In this document: positions 1 through 7,935 of the stretch, piece after piece
How the letters are laid out: the number at the start of each line of letters is the position of its first letter
How positions within the stretch are numbered: the first letter of the stretch is position 1
Source of the DNA: JBHHXG01 sp046756985
GTDB lineage: Bacteria > Pseudomonadota > Zetaproteobacteria > Mariprofundales > Mariprofundaceae
Length of the DNA: 32,760 bases
NCBI GenBank assembly: GCA_046756985.1
Contig: JBHHXG010000011.1
Location: 1 to 32,760, forward strand
Reading direction: 5' to 3'
Translations under genes and position numbers: made by a program
The notes under the pieces: generated by a model
What the model saw: only the letters and a program-made list of their open reading frames with translations
Databases searched by the model: none
Told to the model about the DNA's origin: nothing

Positions 1-104
1 TGATACTCATTGATAAACGGGGAAGGCTGCGCAGGCAGATATTCGGCCAATGCGACGATCTGTCTCTGGGGGCGGAGATCATGGCACTGATACTGGAAAC
101 GTGA
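1..104 (+). CDS. C-terminal fragment of a thioredoxin-fold (TlpA/Sco-like) protein
   Basis: Only the last 33 codons are in the window, read in the frame beginning at base 3 and ending at a TGA at 102-104. The peptide has the pattern LID-x-x-G-R-L, a Gly a few residues on, and a Leu-rich terminal helix ending in ALILET. This pattern is common at the C-terminus of TlpA, Sco and redoxin-type thioredoxin-fold proteins, where a beta-strand and turn precede the last helix. The active-site region lies outside the window, so the family call is an inference from a short tail. The gene converges on pepA and they share a hairpin region. Confidence 0.45.
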   Translation, partial: ILIDKRGRLRRQIFGQCDDLSLGAEIMALILET

Positions 105-123
105 GCATGCAGAAAGAAGAACC

Positions 124-149
124 AAAAATTCCGGGGACACAATCCCCGG
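124..149 (-). terminator. Rho-independent terminator after pepA
   Basis: A perfect 7-bp stem (131-137 with 143-149, CCGGGGA/TCCCCGG) closes a 5-base loop. On the minus strand it is followed by AATTTTT (complement of 124-130). It starts 19 bases beyond the pepA stop codon. The + strand side lacks a T-run after the stem, so it should act mainly on pepA transcripts. Confidence 0.7.
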
Positions 150-168
150 AAAAACAGTGACACAATAC

Positions 169-1668
169 CTATTTATCCTTCCGGTTCAGGTAGTCCACTA
201 TCAGTCGAACGCCGGCGCCGGTGGCGCCTTTGGCGGAAATGTCCGTGCCTTTCATGTTCCAGGCCGTGCCGGCGATATCCAGATGCGCCCATGGAATATC
301 GTCCACAAAGCGGGACAAAAAGCAGGCGGCGGTAATCGTGCCGGCCTCGCGCCCGCCGATGTTTTTGATATCGGCAATCTCGCTTTTGATCTGTTCCTGA
401 TATTCGTCAAACAGCGGCAACTGCCAGACCCGGTCGTGGGTATGGTCGCCGGCGCGTCTCAGTCCTTTAATCACCTTCTTGCCGGTGCCCATCAACCCGC
501 TCGCCTGACTGCCGAGCGCAATGACGCAAGCCCCGGTCAATGTAGCAAAATCAATGATTTCAGCCGGTTTCTTTTCGGCGGCGTAGGCCAGGGCATCGGA
601 GAGAATGATGCGTCCTTCCGCATCGGTGTTCTGCACTTCAATGGTAACACCTTTGTAGGATGTAATGATGTCACCCGGTTTATAAGCTGCCGAGCCCAGT
701 AGATTTTCCGTCGAAGCAATCACGCCGAGTAGATTGACCGGCAGGCTCATCTCGGTCGCCGCCCTGAAAATACCCAGCACGGCGGCCGCACCGCACATAT
801 CAAATTTCATTTCATCCATCTGTGCCGCCGGTTTCACAGAAATACCGCCGGCATCGAAGGTCAGACCCTTGCCGACCAGCGCCACCGGAGCATCCTTTTT
901 CTTGCCGCCATTGTATTCGAGCACAATAAAGCGCGGCTCTTTGGCTGAGCCCTGATTAACGGCGAGCAACCCGGCGAATCCGGCCTTCTCGATCGCCGCC
1001 TTGCCCATGACCGTCACCTTCAGCCTGGCATGTTTAAGTGACTGCGCCTGTTTGCCGAGAAACTCGGGCGTACAGACATTGCCGGGCTCGTTGGCCAGAT
1101 CGCGGGCAAAATTCGTTCCGCCTGCAACAGCCTTTGCCCTGCCTACTGCCGTCTCTGCGGCTTCTAGATTGCGGCGTGATGGAATCATGATCGTCACCGA
1201 TCGGAGTGCCCGTTTATTTGTGTCCCTCTTTGTCTGATATTTTTCAAAGGCATAAAGCCCGAGCCATACGCCTTCTGCCACCGCCTGCACCTTGTCAGCA
1301 ACTGAGGCGCTGCGCACATTCAGTTCAGGCAGATACAGTGAAATATCACGAGCACCGCTTTTATTCATTTTTCTGGCCACAATAGCCGCCAGCCGGCGCA
1401 GGCGGTGCAATGTCAGTTTCTTTTCTTCGCCTGCACCGAGCAGTACCACGCGCTGGGTAAATGCGCCTTCGATATCGTAGAGCATGCTGATCTCGCCGAA
1501 TTCCCCGGCATGGTCGAATTTACGCAGAAATTGTGGCAGCACCTTGCCTGTGGACTTTTGCAACGCCTTACCGGATTCGGTGAATTTGCGCCCCTCAAGC
1601 AGTGGAAGCACCACCGCATCATCCCGCTGCTTTGCTGCTGTTCCGGCTTTGACGTTAATGGAAATCAT
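169..1668 (-). CDS. pepA: Leucyl aminopeptidase (M17 family)
   Basis: The 499-residue protein is the normal length for M17 cytosolic aminopeptidases, which remove N-terminal residues from peptides using two metal ions. The N-terminal domain (about 1-160) is variable. The catalytic domain carries the metal and catalytic residues: Lys267 and Asp272 in GKGLTFDAGG, Asp290, and Asp349/Glu351/Arg353 in the family signature NTDAEGR. In E. coli the homologue also binds DNA in Xer recombination and carAB control; nothing here shows whether that applies. The ATG has a GAGGT Shine-Dalgarno about 5 bases upstream. It follows the glnA terminator, so it probably has its own promoter in 1669-1750, though I saw no convincing boxes. 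Confidence 0.96.
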   Translation of the reverse strand: MISINVKAGTAAKQRDDAVVLPLLEGRKFTESGKALQKSTGKVLPQFLRKFDHAGEFGEISMLYDIEGAFTQRVVLLGAGEEKKLTLHRLRRLAAIVARKMNKSGARDISLYLPELNVRSASVADKVQAVAEGVWLGLYAFEKYQTKRDTNKRALRSVTIMIPSRRNLEAAETAVGRAKAVAGGTNFARDLANEPGNVCTPEFLGKQAQSLKHARLKVTVMGKAAIEKAGFAGLLAVNQGSAKEPRFIVLEYNGGKKKDAPVALVGKGLTFDAGGISVKPAAQMDEMKFDMCGAAAVLGIFRAATEMSLPVNLLGVIASTENLLGSAAYKPGDIITSYKGVTIEVQNTDAEGRIILSDALAYAAEKKPAEIIDFATLTGACVIALGSQASGLMGTGKKVIKGLRRAGDHTHDRVWQLPLFDEYQEQIKSEIADIKNIGGREAGTITAACFLSRFVDDIPWAHLDIAGTAWNMKGTDISAKGATGAGVRLIVDYLNRKDK

Positions 1669-1741
1669 GGTTACCTCGACGTACTTATTTTCTTAAAATG
1701 GCTTAATTATGCCCCAAGTTGCCAAAGATAGGGGAATTTAT

Positions 1742-1774
1742 AAAAAAGAAAAGGCCGCCCATCGGGCGGCCTTT
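1742..1774 (-). terminator. Rho-independent terminator after glnA
   Basis: A GC-rich 8-bp stem (GGCCGCCC at 1753-1760 with GGGCGGCC at 1764-1771) is extended by A-T pairs to 11 bp around a 3-base loop. On the minus strand it is followed by TTTTCTTTTTT. It lies 26 bases after the glnA stop. The + side also has T-rich sequence, so it could act in both directions, but no + strand gene runs into it. Confidence 0.9.
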
Positions 1775-1799
1775 CTGTTTTTGCTTCTGAGTAACGGGA

Positions 1800-3233
1800 T
1801 TATACGGAGTAGTACAGCTCCAGTTCCATTGGATGCGGACGCATACGAACTTCATTGACTTCTTCCATCTTCAATTCAATGTAGCCATCAAGCATGTCGT
1901 CGTCCATCACACCACCGACTTTCAGGAAGTCGCGGTCTGCATCCAGTGCTTCCAGAGCCTGCTCAAGGCTGCTACAAACAGTAGGAATCTTTTTACCCTC
2001 TTCCGGTGGAAGATCGTACAGGTTCTTGTCCGCAGCTTCGCCCGGATCGATCTTGTTGGCGACGCCATCGAGGCCAGCCATCATCATGGCAGTAAATGCA
2101 AGATACGGGTTAGCAGTTGAATCCGGGAAACGCACCTCAATACGGCGCGCCGGATCGGAATTCACTACCGGGATACGGATCGAAGCCGAACGATTACGAT
2201 TCGAATAAGCCAGCATAACCGGCGCCTCAAAGCCCGGCACCAGCCGCTTGTAGGAGTTTGTTGAAGCATTGGTAAAGGCATTGAGCGCCCTAGCATGCTT
2301 GATAATGCCACCAATGTAGTACAACGCTTCCTGGCTCAGATTGGCATATTTCTCACCTGCAAACAGGTTCTTGCCATCTTTCCACAGCGACTGGTGAACG
2401 TGCATAGCCGTTCCGTTATCGTTGTAGATCGGCTTTGGCATGAAGGTTGCAGTCTTGCCGTGGGCATGCGCCACGTTATGAACCACATACTTGTACCACT
2501 GCGCACGGTCTGCGATATCGATCATTTCACCGAAGCGCATGGCCAGTTCACACTGACCGGCAGTGGCCACTTCGTGGTGGTGACACTCCATATGAATGCC
2601 CAGATCAGACATCACCAGAGACATGTCGTTACGGATCTCATGCAACGAATCCACCGGAGGAACCGGGAAATAACCTCCCTTCACGCGTGGACGGTGGCCA
2701 TAATTACGCATCATACCTTCGGAAGCATCGGCAAAGTTCTTCTTGGAGTTCCAGGCCGCTTCTTCGGACTCGATCTCGTAACCGCAACCACCCATTTCGT
2801 TATTCCAGGTTACGCCGTCAAAGATGAAGAATTCCAGCTCAGGGCCGAAGTACACAGTATCAGCAATACCGGCCGAACGAATATAGCTCAGGGCGCGCTG
2901 TGCCACCTGACGCGGACAGCGGTTATAATCCTGGCCAGTGATCGGATCGACCACCTGCGCCACCAGTACCAGCGTCGATGCTTCGAAGAATGGATCGATA
3001 CGCGCACTATCCGGATCCGGAATCAGCGCCATATCGGAATTATTGATATCACACCAGCCGGCAACAGACGAACCGTCGAAGGCAAAGCCTTCTTCAAAGC
3101 TGTCTTCACTCAACTCGTGGATTGGAAAGGTCACATGCTGCCATTTGCCGCGCGTATCGGTGAACCGTACATCAACAAATTCGCACTCATGCTCCTTGAT
3201 TGTGTCAAAAACGTTCTTGATTGCTTCACTCAC
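1800..3233 (-). CDS. glnA: Glutamine synthetase, type I
   Basis: This enzyme makes glutamine from glutamate, ammonia and ATP in the cytoplasm and is the main ammonia-assimilating enzyme. I place the start at a GTG (3233) preceded by GGAGAG at a spacing of about 8. This gives 477 residues aligning end to end with E. coli GlnA. An in-frame ATG at 3269 would add 12 residues but has no ribosome-binding site. The protein has the FDGSS motif near residue 55, the ATP/metal-binding segments, and Tyr406 in NLYDLPPEE, which is the adenylylation site used by GlnE. Regulation by GlnB through GlnE is therefore expected; glnE and glnD are not in the window. It lies 103 bases downstream of glnB, and I see no sigma-54 type -24/-12 element in that gap. 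Confidence 0.97.
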   Translation of the reverse strand: MSEAIKNVFDTIKEHECEFVDVRFTDTRGKWQHVTFPIHELSEDSFEEGFAFDGSSVAGWCDINNSDMALIPDPDSARIDPFFEASTLVLVAQVVDPITGQDYNRCPRQVAQRALSYIRSAGIADTVYFGPELEFFIFDGVTWNNEMGGCGYEIESEEAAWNSKKNFADASEGMMRNYGHRPRVKGGYFPVPPVDSLHEIRNDMSLVMSDLGIHMECHHHEVATAGQCELAMRFGEMIDIADRAQWYKYVVHNVAHAHGKTATFMPKPIYNDNGTAMHVHQSLWKDGKNLFAGEKYANLSQEALYYIGGIIKHARALNAFTNASTNSYKRLVPGFEAPVMLAYSNRNRSASIRIPVVNSDPARRIEVRFPDSTANPYLAFTAMMMAGLDGVANKIDPGEAADKNLYDLPPEEGKKIPTVCSSLEQALEALDADRDFLKVGGVMDDDMLDGYIELKMEEVNEVRMRPHPMELELYYSV

Positions 3234-3336
3234 TGTTCTTCTCTCCCGTATATCTAGGATATCACCCATCCGTATAATTCAAAGAACGCGGACTATTGCA
3301 CAATCGCCAAATGTGCGCAATTGACCCATGGGAAAA

Positions 3337-3675
3337 CTAAATTGCGGCCTCGTCACGTTCACCGGTCCGGATACGAATGGTCTGCTCCACCGGTGATACG
3401 AAAATTTTTCCGTCGCCAACTTTATCGGTTCGTGCTGCATTCACAATCGCCTCAATCACCGCTTCCACCTGCTCGGCTCTGACAATGGTCTCGATTTTGA
3501 CCTTGGGTAGAAAATCCACGACATATTCGGCGCCGCGATACAGTTCCGTATGCCCCTTTTGACGGCCATGGCCTTTGACCTCGGTCACTGTCATGCCATC
3601 GATACCGATGCCGCCAAGGGCATCCTTCACATCATCGAGTTTGAACGGCTTGATGATCGCTTCTATCTTTTTCAT
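3337..3675 (-). CDS. glnB: Nitrogen regulatory protein PII
   Basis: This is a 112-residue PII trimer subunit that reads 2-oxoglutarate and ATP/ADP and relays nitrogen status. The T-loop has Tyr51 in RGAEYVVDF, the uridylylation target of GlnD. The C-terminal part contains the family pattern KVGDGKIFV. The start codon is preceded by GGAGTAGGAG at good spacing, and this ribosome-binding site overlaps the nadE stop codon, so translation is probably coupled to nadE (9 bases between genes). GlnB and GlnK cannot be firmly separated by sequence alone; linkage to glnA and absence of amtB favour GlnB. Confidence 0.95.
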   Translation of the reverse strand: MKKIEAIIKPFKLDDVKDALGGIGIDGMTVTEVKGHGRQKGHTELYRGAEYVVDFLPKVKIETIVRAEQVEAVIEAIVNAARTDKVGDGKIFVSPVEQTIRIRTGERDEAAI

Positions 3676-3684
3676 ATCTTTCTC

Positions 3685-5289
3685 CTACTCCCTGAATCCA
3701 TGTGTAATGGGATAGCGCCGGTCACGTCCGAAAGCCCTCTCGGTAATCTTTACGCCCGGCGGGGCCTGTCTGCGCTTGTATTCGGCTCCGTGCAGCATAC
3801 GCACCACGCGCTGCACTTCATCCCTGTCAAAGCCCTGTGCTGCAATCTGCTCAACACCGAGCCGTTTCTCAATAGTGGCCTGCAGTATGGCATCCAGCAC
3901 AGCATATTCCGGTAGCGAATCCGAGTCTTTCTGGCCCGGTGCAAGCTCGGCTGAGGGCGGCTTGCTGATGCTGTTTTTCGGAATCAATTCTGCATGCCGG
4001 TTAATGTGGTGCGCCAGTTCAAATACCTGTGTTTTGTAGACATCCTTGAGCACAGCAAATCCACCTGCCATATCGCCATACAAGGTGGCATAACCGACCG
4101 CCATCTCGGACTTGTTACCCGTGGACAACAGCATGCGACCGGTTTTGTTGCTGATGGCCATCAGCAGTACGCCACGGATGCGCGCCTGAATATTCTCCTC
4201 GGTCACATCCGTCTCCGTCTTGCCCCAGGCTGCAAAGGTGTCCGCCAGTATTGCTTCAACCGCCGCAACACCATCTGCAATCGGCAGTGTCACCGTCTTG
4301 ATGCCGAGATTGGATGCCAGGGCTTCTGCGTCTTCAATCGAATGGCCGCTTGAGTATTTCGACGGCAAAAGCACGCCAAGCACATGTTCCGGGCCCAGCG
4401 CCTGGGCAGCAATGGCGGCGGTCACGGCCGAATCAATGCCGCCGGACAGGCCAATCACCACCTGCTTGCAGCCATTGCGGTGCACATAATCACGCACACC
4501 CATCACCAGTGCTGCACGTATTTGTTCAATCGGTGCGGGCATGGGATGAATATCCGCAGCGCCTGCCTGTTCCAGATCAAATATAGTATCGCAGGTTTCA
4601 AACAATGGCGCCCGAACCAGCAGATTCCCCGTTCCATCGACCGCATGCGAGCCGCCGTCAAAGACAATTTCATCCTGGCCGCCAACCGGATTGACGTAGG
4701 CCACCGGCACGCCAAACATGCCGGCCCTTTGCATCATCAGCGCTTCGCGCTCAGCCTGTTTACCGGCATGAAACGGAGAAGCATTCAGATTCAGCCATAT
4801 GTCGCAGGCAAGAGATGCATGTTCACCGGCCAGTTCATCATCCCAGATATCCTCGCAAATACCAACACCAACCCGCCAGCCACCCACCTCGAAGACGCTC
4901 TGCCTGCCATCGCCCGGCACAAAATAGCGCCGCTCATCAAATACCCCGTAATTGGGAAGCCGCTGCTTGTCATAGCTGCCAATCACACTTCCCCGTTGTG
5001 CCAGCGTAGCGCTGTTTTTCAGCGTGGCCTCATCACGGCGAGGATGGCCATACACAACGCAGGTATCGCCTGAAGCCTGAATAATTTCAGTAACGGCCTG
5101 ATCGATCTGCTCAAGGAAAGCGGATCGCAGCAATAAATCCTCAGGCGGGTAGCCGGTTACTGCCAGCTCCGGCAATACGACAATGTCACATCCGGCGGAT
5201 TCGGCGCGCTGCATGGCCGATATTATGATCTGTACATTTCCCGCAATGTCGCCAACACGGGGGGCGACCTGGGCCAGCATGATTTTCAT
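3685..5289 (-). CDS. nadE: Glutamine-dependent NAD(+) synthetase
   Basis: This two-domain enzyme converts nicotinic acid adenine dinucleotide to NAD, taking ammonia from glutamine. The N-terminal nitrilase-type glutaminase domain shows the catalytic triad Glu41 (in LPELAVTGYPPED), Lys108 and Cys145 (in GVGICEDIWDD). The C-terminal ATP-pyrophosphatase domain has SGGIDS at 282-287 and the STGNKSE segment. The ATG at 5289 shares ATGA with the queA stop codon, giving 534 residues; an in-frame GTG 15 bases upstream is possible but less likely. The C-terminus runs into the glnB ribosome-binding site. The window therefore places a glutamine-consuming enzyme between queA and the PII gene. Confidence 0.95.
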   Translation of the reverse strand: MKIMLAQVAPRVGDIAGNVQIIISAMQRAESAGCDIVVLPELAVTGYPPEDLLLRSAFLEQIDQAVTEIIQASGDTCVVYGHPRRDEATLKNSATLAQRGSVIGSYDKQRLPNYGVFDERRYFVPGDGRQSVFEVGGWRVGVGICEDIWDDELAGEHASLACDIWLNLNASPFHAGKQAEREALMMQRAGMFGVPVAYVNPVGGQDEIVFDGGSHAVDGTGNLLVRAPLFETCDTIFDLEQAGAADIHPMPAPIEQIRAALVMGVRDYVHRNGCKQVVIGLSGGIDSAVTAAIAAQALGPEHVLGVLLPSKYSSGHSIEDAEALASNLGIKTVTLPIADGVAAVEAILADTFAAWGKTETDVTEENIQARIRGVLLMAISNKTGRMLLSTGNKSEMAVGYATLYGDMAGGFAVLKDVYKTQVFELAHHINRHAELIPKNSISKPPSAELAPGQKDSDSLPEYAVLDAILQATIEKRLGVEQIAAQGFDRDEVQRVVRMLHGAEYKRRQAPPGVKITERAFGRDRRYPITHGFRE

Positions 5290-6329
5290 GCCGCCGATTC
5301 CCACGCATCATTGTGTGATACAAACATTGCATCACCATACGAATAAAAGCGGTAATTGTGCAACTTCGCATATTCATAGGCGGCCATCACCTTTTTGCGG
5401 CCGGCCAGAGCGCAAACCAGCATCAGCAGCGTTGAGCGCGGCAGGTGAAAATTGGTTAACAGCGCATCCACTGCCTTGAAGTGATAACCGGGATAGATGA
5501 ACAGGTCAGTGCGGCCGCTGCCAGCCTGAACCCGACCATCAACAGTTGCGGCTTCCAGCGTGCGCAGGCTGGTTGTGCCGACGGCAACAATCCGCCGCCC
5601 TTCCGCCCTGGCCTGATTGATCTGCACTGCTGCCTTCTCCGGCACATGATATGCTTCCTCGTGCATGATATGACTGCGTACATCATCGACCTGTACCGGC
5701 TGAAACGTTCCCGGCCCGACATGCAGGGTTACATCCGCGAATGTCGCGCCGGCATCGTGCATCTTTTCTATCAACACCTGCGTCAGATGCAGGCCGGCTG
5801 TGGGGGCTGCCACAGCGCCGGGCTTGTCAGCAAAGATGGTCTGGTATCGCTGCTTGTCCTCTTCGCTGTCCGGCCGGTTGATATATGGCGGCAAAGGCAT
5901 GTGGCCAAAGCATTCGATCGCTCCGGCAACATCATCGGCTTCCAGGCGAACCATTATTTCCCTGCCATCACGTTGCAGCACTTCGACTTTGAAATCATCG
6001 CCAATCAGAATGCTGTCGCCTTTCTTTAGCGGCTTGTTCGATTTTCCCCAGGCCCGCCAGACATGCGCTTCGTCCAGCGGCTCCAGCAGCAGGATTTCAA
6101 CCTTGCCGCCCGAAGACTTTCTTCCCAGAAGCCGCGCCGGAATGACTTTGGTATCGTTAATCACCCATACATCACCGGGAAGAACCAGTTCAGGAAGATC
6201 ACAGATCGCTCTATCTGATATCGCTCCCCGACCAGCTAGCACAAGCAGGCGTGAAGCATCCCTTTCAGTCAGAGGCTCTGTTGCAATCAGATGTTCGGGT
6301 AATTTATAGTCAAAATCAGCGATTTGCAT
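5286..6329 (-). CDS. queA: S-adenosylmethionine:tRNA ribosyltransferase-isomerase
   Basis: QueA transfers the ribosyl part of SAM to preQ1-modified tRNA to form epoxyqueuosine, the penultimate step of queuosine synthesis. The 347-residue length and N-terminus (DFDYKLPEHLIA) match the family, as do GGKVEILLLE, the AAPTAGLHLT motif, the VGPGTFQPV segment and the NFHLPRSTLLMLV segment near the C-terminus. I chose the ATG at 6329 over one 33 bases upstream because it aligns with the E. coli start. The ribosome-binding site is weak. It is the first gene of the probable queA-nadE-glnB-glnA unit and overlaps nadE by four bases. Confidence 0.96.
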   Translation of the reverse strand: MQIADFDYKLPEHLIATEPLTERDASRLLVLAGRGAISDRAICDLPELVLPGDVWVINDTKVIPARLLGRKSSGGKVEILLLEPLDEAHVWRAWGKSNKPLKKGDSILIGDDFKVEVLQRDGREIMVRLEADDVAGAIECFGHMPLPPYINRPDSEEDKQRYQTIFADKPGAVAAPTAGLHLTQVLIEKMHDAGATFADVTLHVGPGTFQPVQVDDVRSHIMHEEAYHVPEKAAVQINQARAEGRRIVAVGTTSLRTLEAATVDGRVQAGSGRTDLFIYPGYHFKAVDALLTNFHLPRSTLLMLVCALAGRKKVMAAYEYAKLHNYRFYSYGDAMFVSHNDAWESAA

Positions 6330-6395
6330 TCCGGTAAACCTATATGATCGGCATAAGAGCATCCCGAAAAAAATCGAAATATCTACAATTCATGC

Positions 6396-6440
6396 CTATC
6401 CAAGCACTTCGCGAATCTTTACCCACAGTGCTTTCAGCAT
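6396..6440 (-). other. Possible 14-codon mini-ORF between rpiA and queA
   Basis: After rpiA an ATG with AGGG about 8 bases upstream opens a 14-residue reading frame (MLKALWVKIREVLG) and ends in TAG, 66 bases before queA. A 7-bp inverted repeat (AAGCACT/AGTGCTT) lies within it with an 18-base loop. It could be a small hydrophobic/basic peptide, a leader ORF or chance. I have no family match. Confidence 0.2.
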
Positions 6441-6455
6441 GCTAACGACCCTGAT

Positions 6456-7124
6456 CTAGTTGATGGTTTCCACGCCAGATGGCGTACCCATCAGAATCAC
6501 GTTGGCGCCCTGCAGCGAAAAAATGCCGTTGGTGACCACGCCCGGCACATTATTCAGATGTTCCTCCATGCCTCTGGGATCGGTAATCCTGAGTCCGTGC
6601 ACATCAAGAATCTCATTGCCATTGTCGGTGATGAAGCCCTCGCGCAGTTTTGGATCGCCGCCCAGCTTCCGCACCTCACCCGCGATCAGCTCACGCGCCA
6701 TCGGAATGACCTCAATGGGCAGCGGAAAAGCGCCCAGCGCATCCACCTGCTTGGTCTCGTCAACAATGCAGACGAATGAATCGGATGCAGCCGCGACAAT
6801 TTTTTCGCGTGTCAGAGCACCGCCACCACCCTTGGTCAGGTTTTTGCCGGCATCAAACTCATCCGCTCCGTCCACATAGACAGACAGGGAATCCACTTGG
6901 GAAAGTGCCTCATTCAAATCCAGCACCGGAATGCCGTGCCCTTTGAGCCGCTCGGCCGTGGCCTCGGAACTGGCTACAGTCGCTTTGATTCTGTCCTTCA
7001 TCCCTGCCAGGGCGTCGATAAACATATTGGCCGTGGAACCCGTACCCACGCCAACAATCGTGCCTTCCACAACGTATTCCAGCGCTGCCTCGGCCACTTT
7101 CCGCTTCATTTCATCCTGTGTCAT
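6456..7124 (-). CDS. rpiA: Ribose-5-phosphate isomerase A
   Basis: RpiA interconverts ribose 5-phosphate and ribulose 5-phosphate in the pentose phosphate pathway. The 222-residue protein has the phosphate-binding VGVGTGSTA near residues 24-32, the DGADE motif at 85-89, and KGGGGALTREKIV with the catalytic glutamate at about 107. The start is firm: GGAGGA lies 8 bases before the ATG. Transcription is divergent from the membrane-protein gene at 7212, with an 87-base intergenic region. No clear terminator separates it from queA, so readthrough into the queA cluster is possible. Confidence 0.96.
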   Translation of the reverse strand: MTQDEMKRKVAEAALEYVVEGTIVGVGTGSTANMFIDALAGMKDRIKATVASSEATAERLKGHGIPVLDLNEALSQVDSLSVYVDGADEFDAGKNLTKGGGGALTREKIVAAASDSFVCIVDETKQVDALGAFPLPIEVIPMARELIAGEVRKLGGDPKLREGFITDNGNEILDVHGLRITDPRGMEEHLNNVPGVVTNGIFSLQGANVILMGTPSGVETIN

Positions 7125-7211
7125 ATCACTGCTCCTCCTTGAAACCTGACCCTAGCTTAACGGAAAAAGCCGCCGCTTTCAGCAGCAGGCTGCACAGGCT
7201 AGCTTCGCGGC

Positions 7212-7925
7212 ATGGAAATCACAGCAAGCATCACAGACATCACTTTGAGCGCCATTACGACGATCGGTCTGGTGCAAATCGTATGGTTTTCGGTCATGCT
7301 GCTGCGCCGCGGCATCGGCCCGGCAACCATTCAACTCGCCCTGCCACCTCTGTTGGCCATCTGGGTGCTGATGTGGCCTGTGTATACAGATCGGACATGG
7401 GTCTGGCTGGGTATTTTCCTGCTTGGACTGCCTGTTATTCTGGCATCCATACTGCACGCACCTTTCTGGCAACAACTGAAACAGGCATGGTCAACACCTC
7501 CGAAGTCCCGGGGGCGACTCATCAAGGCTGAACACGTGCCGATGTGGCCAATGACACACCTGCTGACAGCCCTTGCCATTGCCGCGGCATTTTTCCAAAC
7601 CTTTCCCGAATTCGGTTTCGGCACAGGTCTGAGCATCTGCCTGGCGCTGCCGGCCGCGTGCTGGCTGGACCATACCGGGCATTTTGCGCTTGGCTTTCCA
7701 GCGCATCCTGGACAGACGCTTGCCGGTCACCTGATTCTGATCCTGATGACCGCCATTGTCTGCGGCTGGAGCCTGCATATCTACCATGGTATTGGCTGGC
7801 AACAGATCTTTATCGCCACTCTGCTGACCGGCATCGCCGCCTCACTTGCCCGCGCGCTCGTTCCGGGTGGCTGGAATCAGCCAGCCATGGCGCTTGCCAT
7901 GGGCGGAACACTCTGGTTACTGTAA
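7212..7925 (+). CDS. Polytopic membrane protein, distant resemblance to the phytol/dolichol kinase (VTE5/DGK1-like) superfamily
   Basis: I do not recognise this 237-residue protein with certainty. It has about six to seven hydrophobic segments (roughly 12-31, 40-56, 63-82, 115-131, 138-152, 172-190, 199-216). After the fifth comes WLDHTGHFALGF, then HPGQTLAGH (153-173), which loosely fits the D-x-x-(A/G)-x(4)-G...G-K-T-L-E-G-S signature of CTP-dependent phytol, dolichol and phosphatidate kinases. The C-terminal pattern of an Ala/Leu helix, a short loop and a last helix ending in TLWLL also fits that fold. The key Gly before the Asp and the Glu of LEG are not conserved, so activity is doubtful. 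The start lacks a good ribosome-binding site. It ends 10 bases before nadC and is probably co-transcribed with it. Confidence 0.6.
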   Translation: MEITASITDITLSAITTIGLVQIVWFSVMLLRRGIGPATIQLALPPLLAIWVLMWPVYTDRTWVWLGIFLLGLPVILASILHAPFWQQLKQAWSTPPKSRGRLIKAEHVPMWPMTHLLTALAIAAAFFQTFPEFGFGTGLSICLALPAACWLDHTGHFALGFPAHPGQTLAGHLILILMTAIVCGWSLHIYHGIGWQQIFIATLLTGIAASLARALVPGGWNQPAMALAMGGTLWLL

Positions 7926-7935
7926 GATTGACCGT

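Noticed and set aside
2295..3257. A 320-codon open frame on the + strand opposite glnA
   Set aside because: It lies wholly across glnA and the glnA start region, has no family motifs and no ribosome-binding site; it results from the codon bias of glnA.
3234..3336. A sigma-54 promoter between glnB and glnA
   Set aside because: TTGGC and TGC elements are present but GG and GC are about seven bases apart instead of ten.
4384..5073. A 229-codon open frame on the + strand opposite nadE
   Set aside because: It is antisense to the well supported nadE gene, and its Cys/His-rich composition is typical of shadow frames.
6396..6432. Inverted repeat AAGCACT/AGTGCTT as a terminator of rpiA
   Set aside because: The loop is 18 bases and the nearest T-run is some 30 bases away, so it does not fit an intrinsic terminator.
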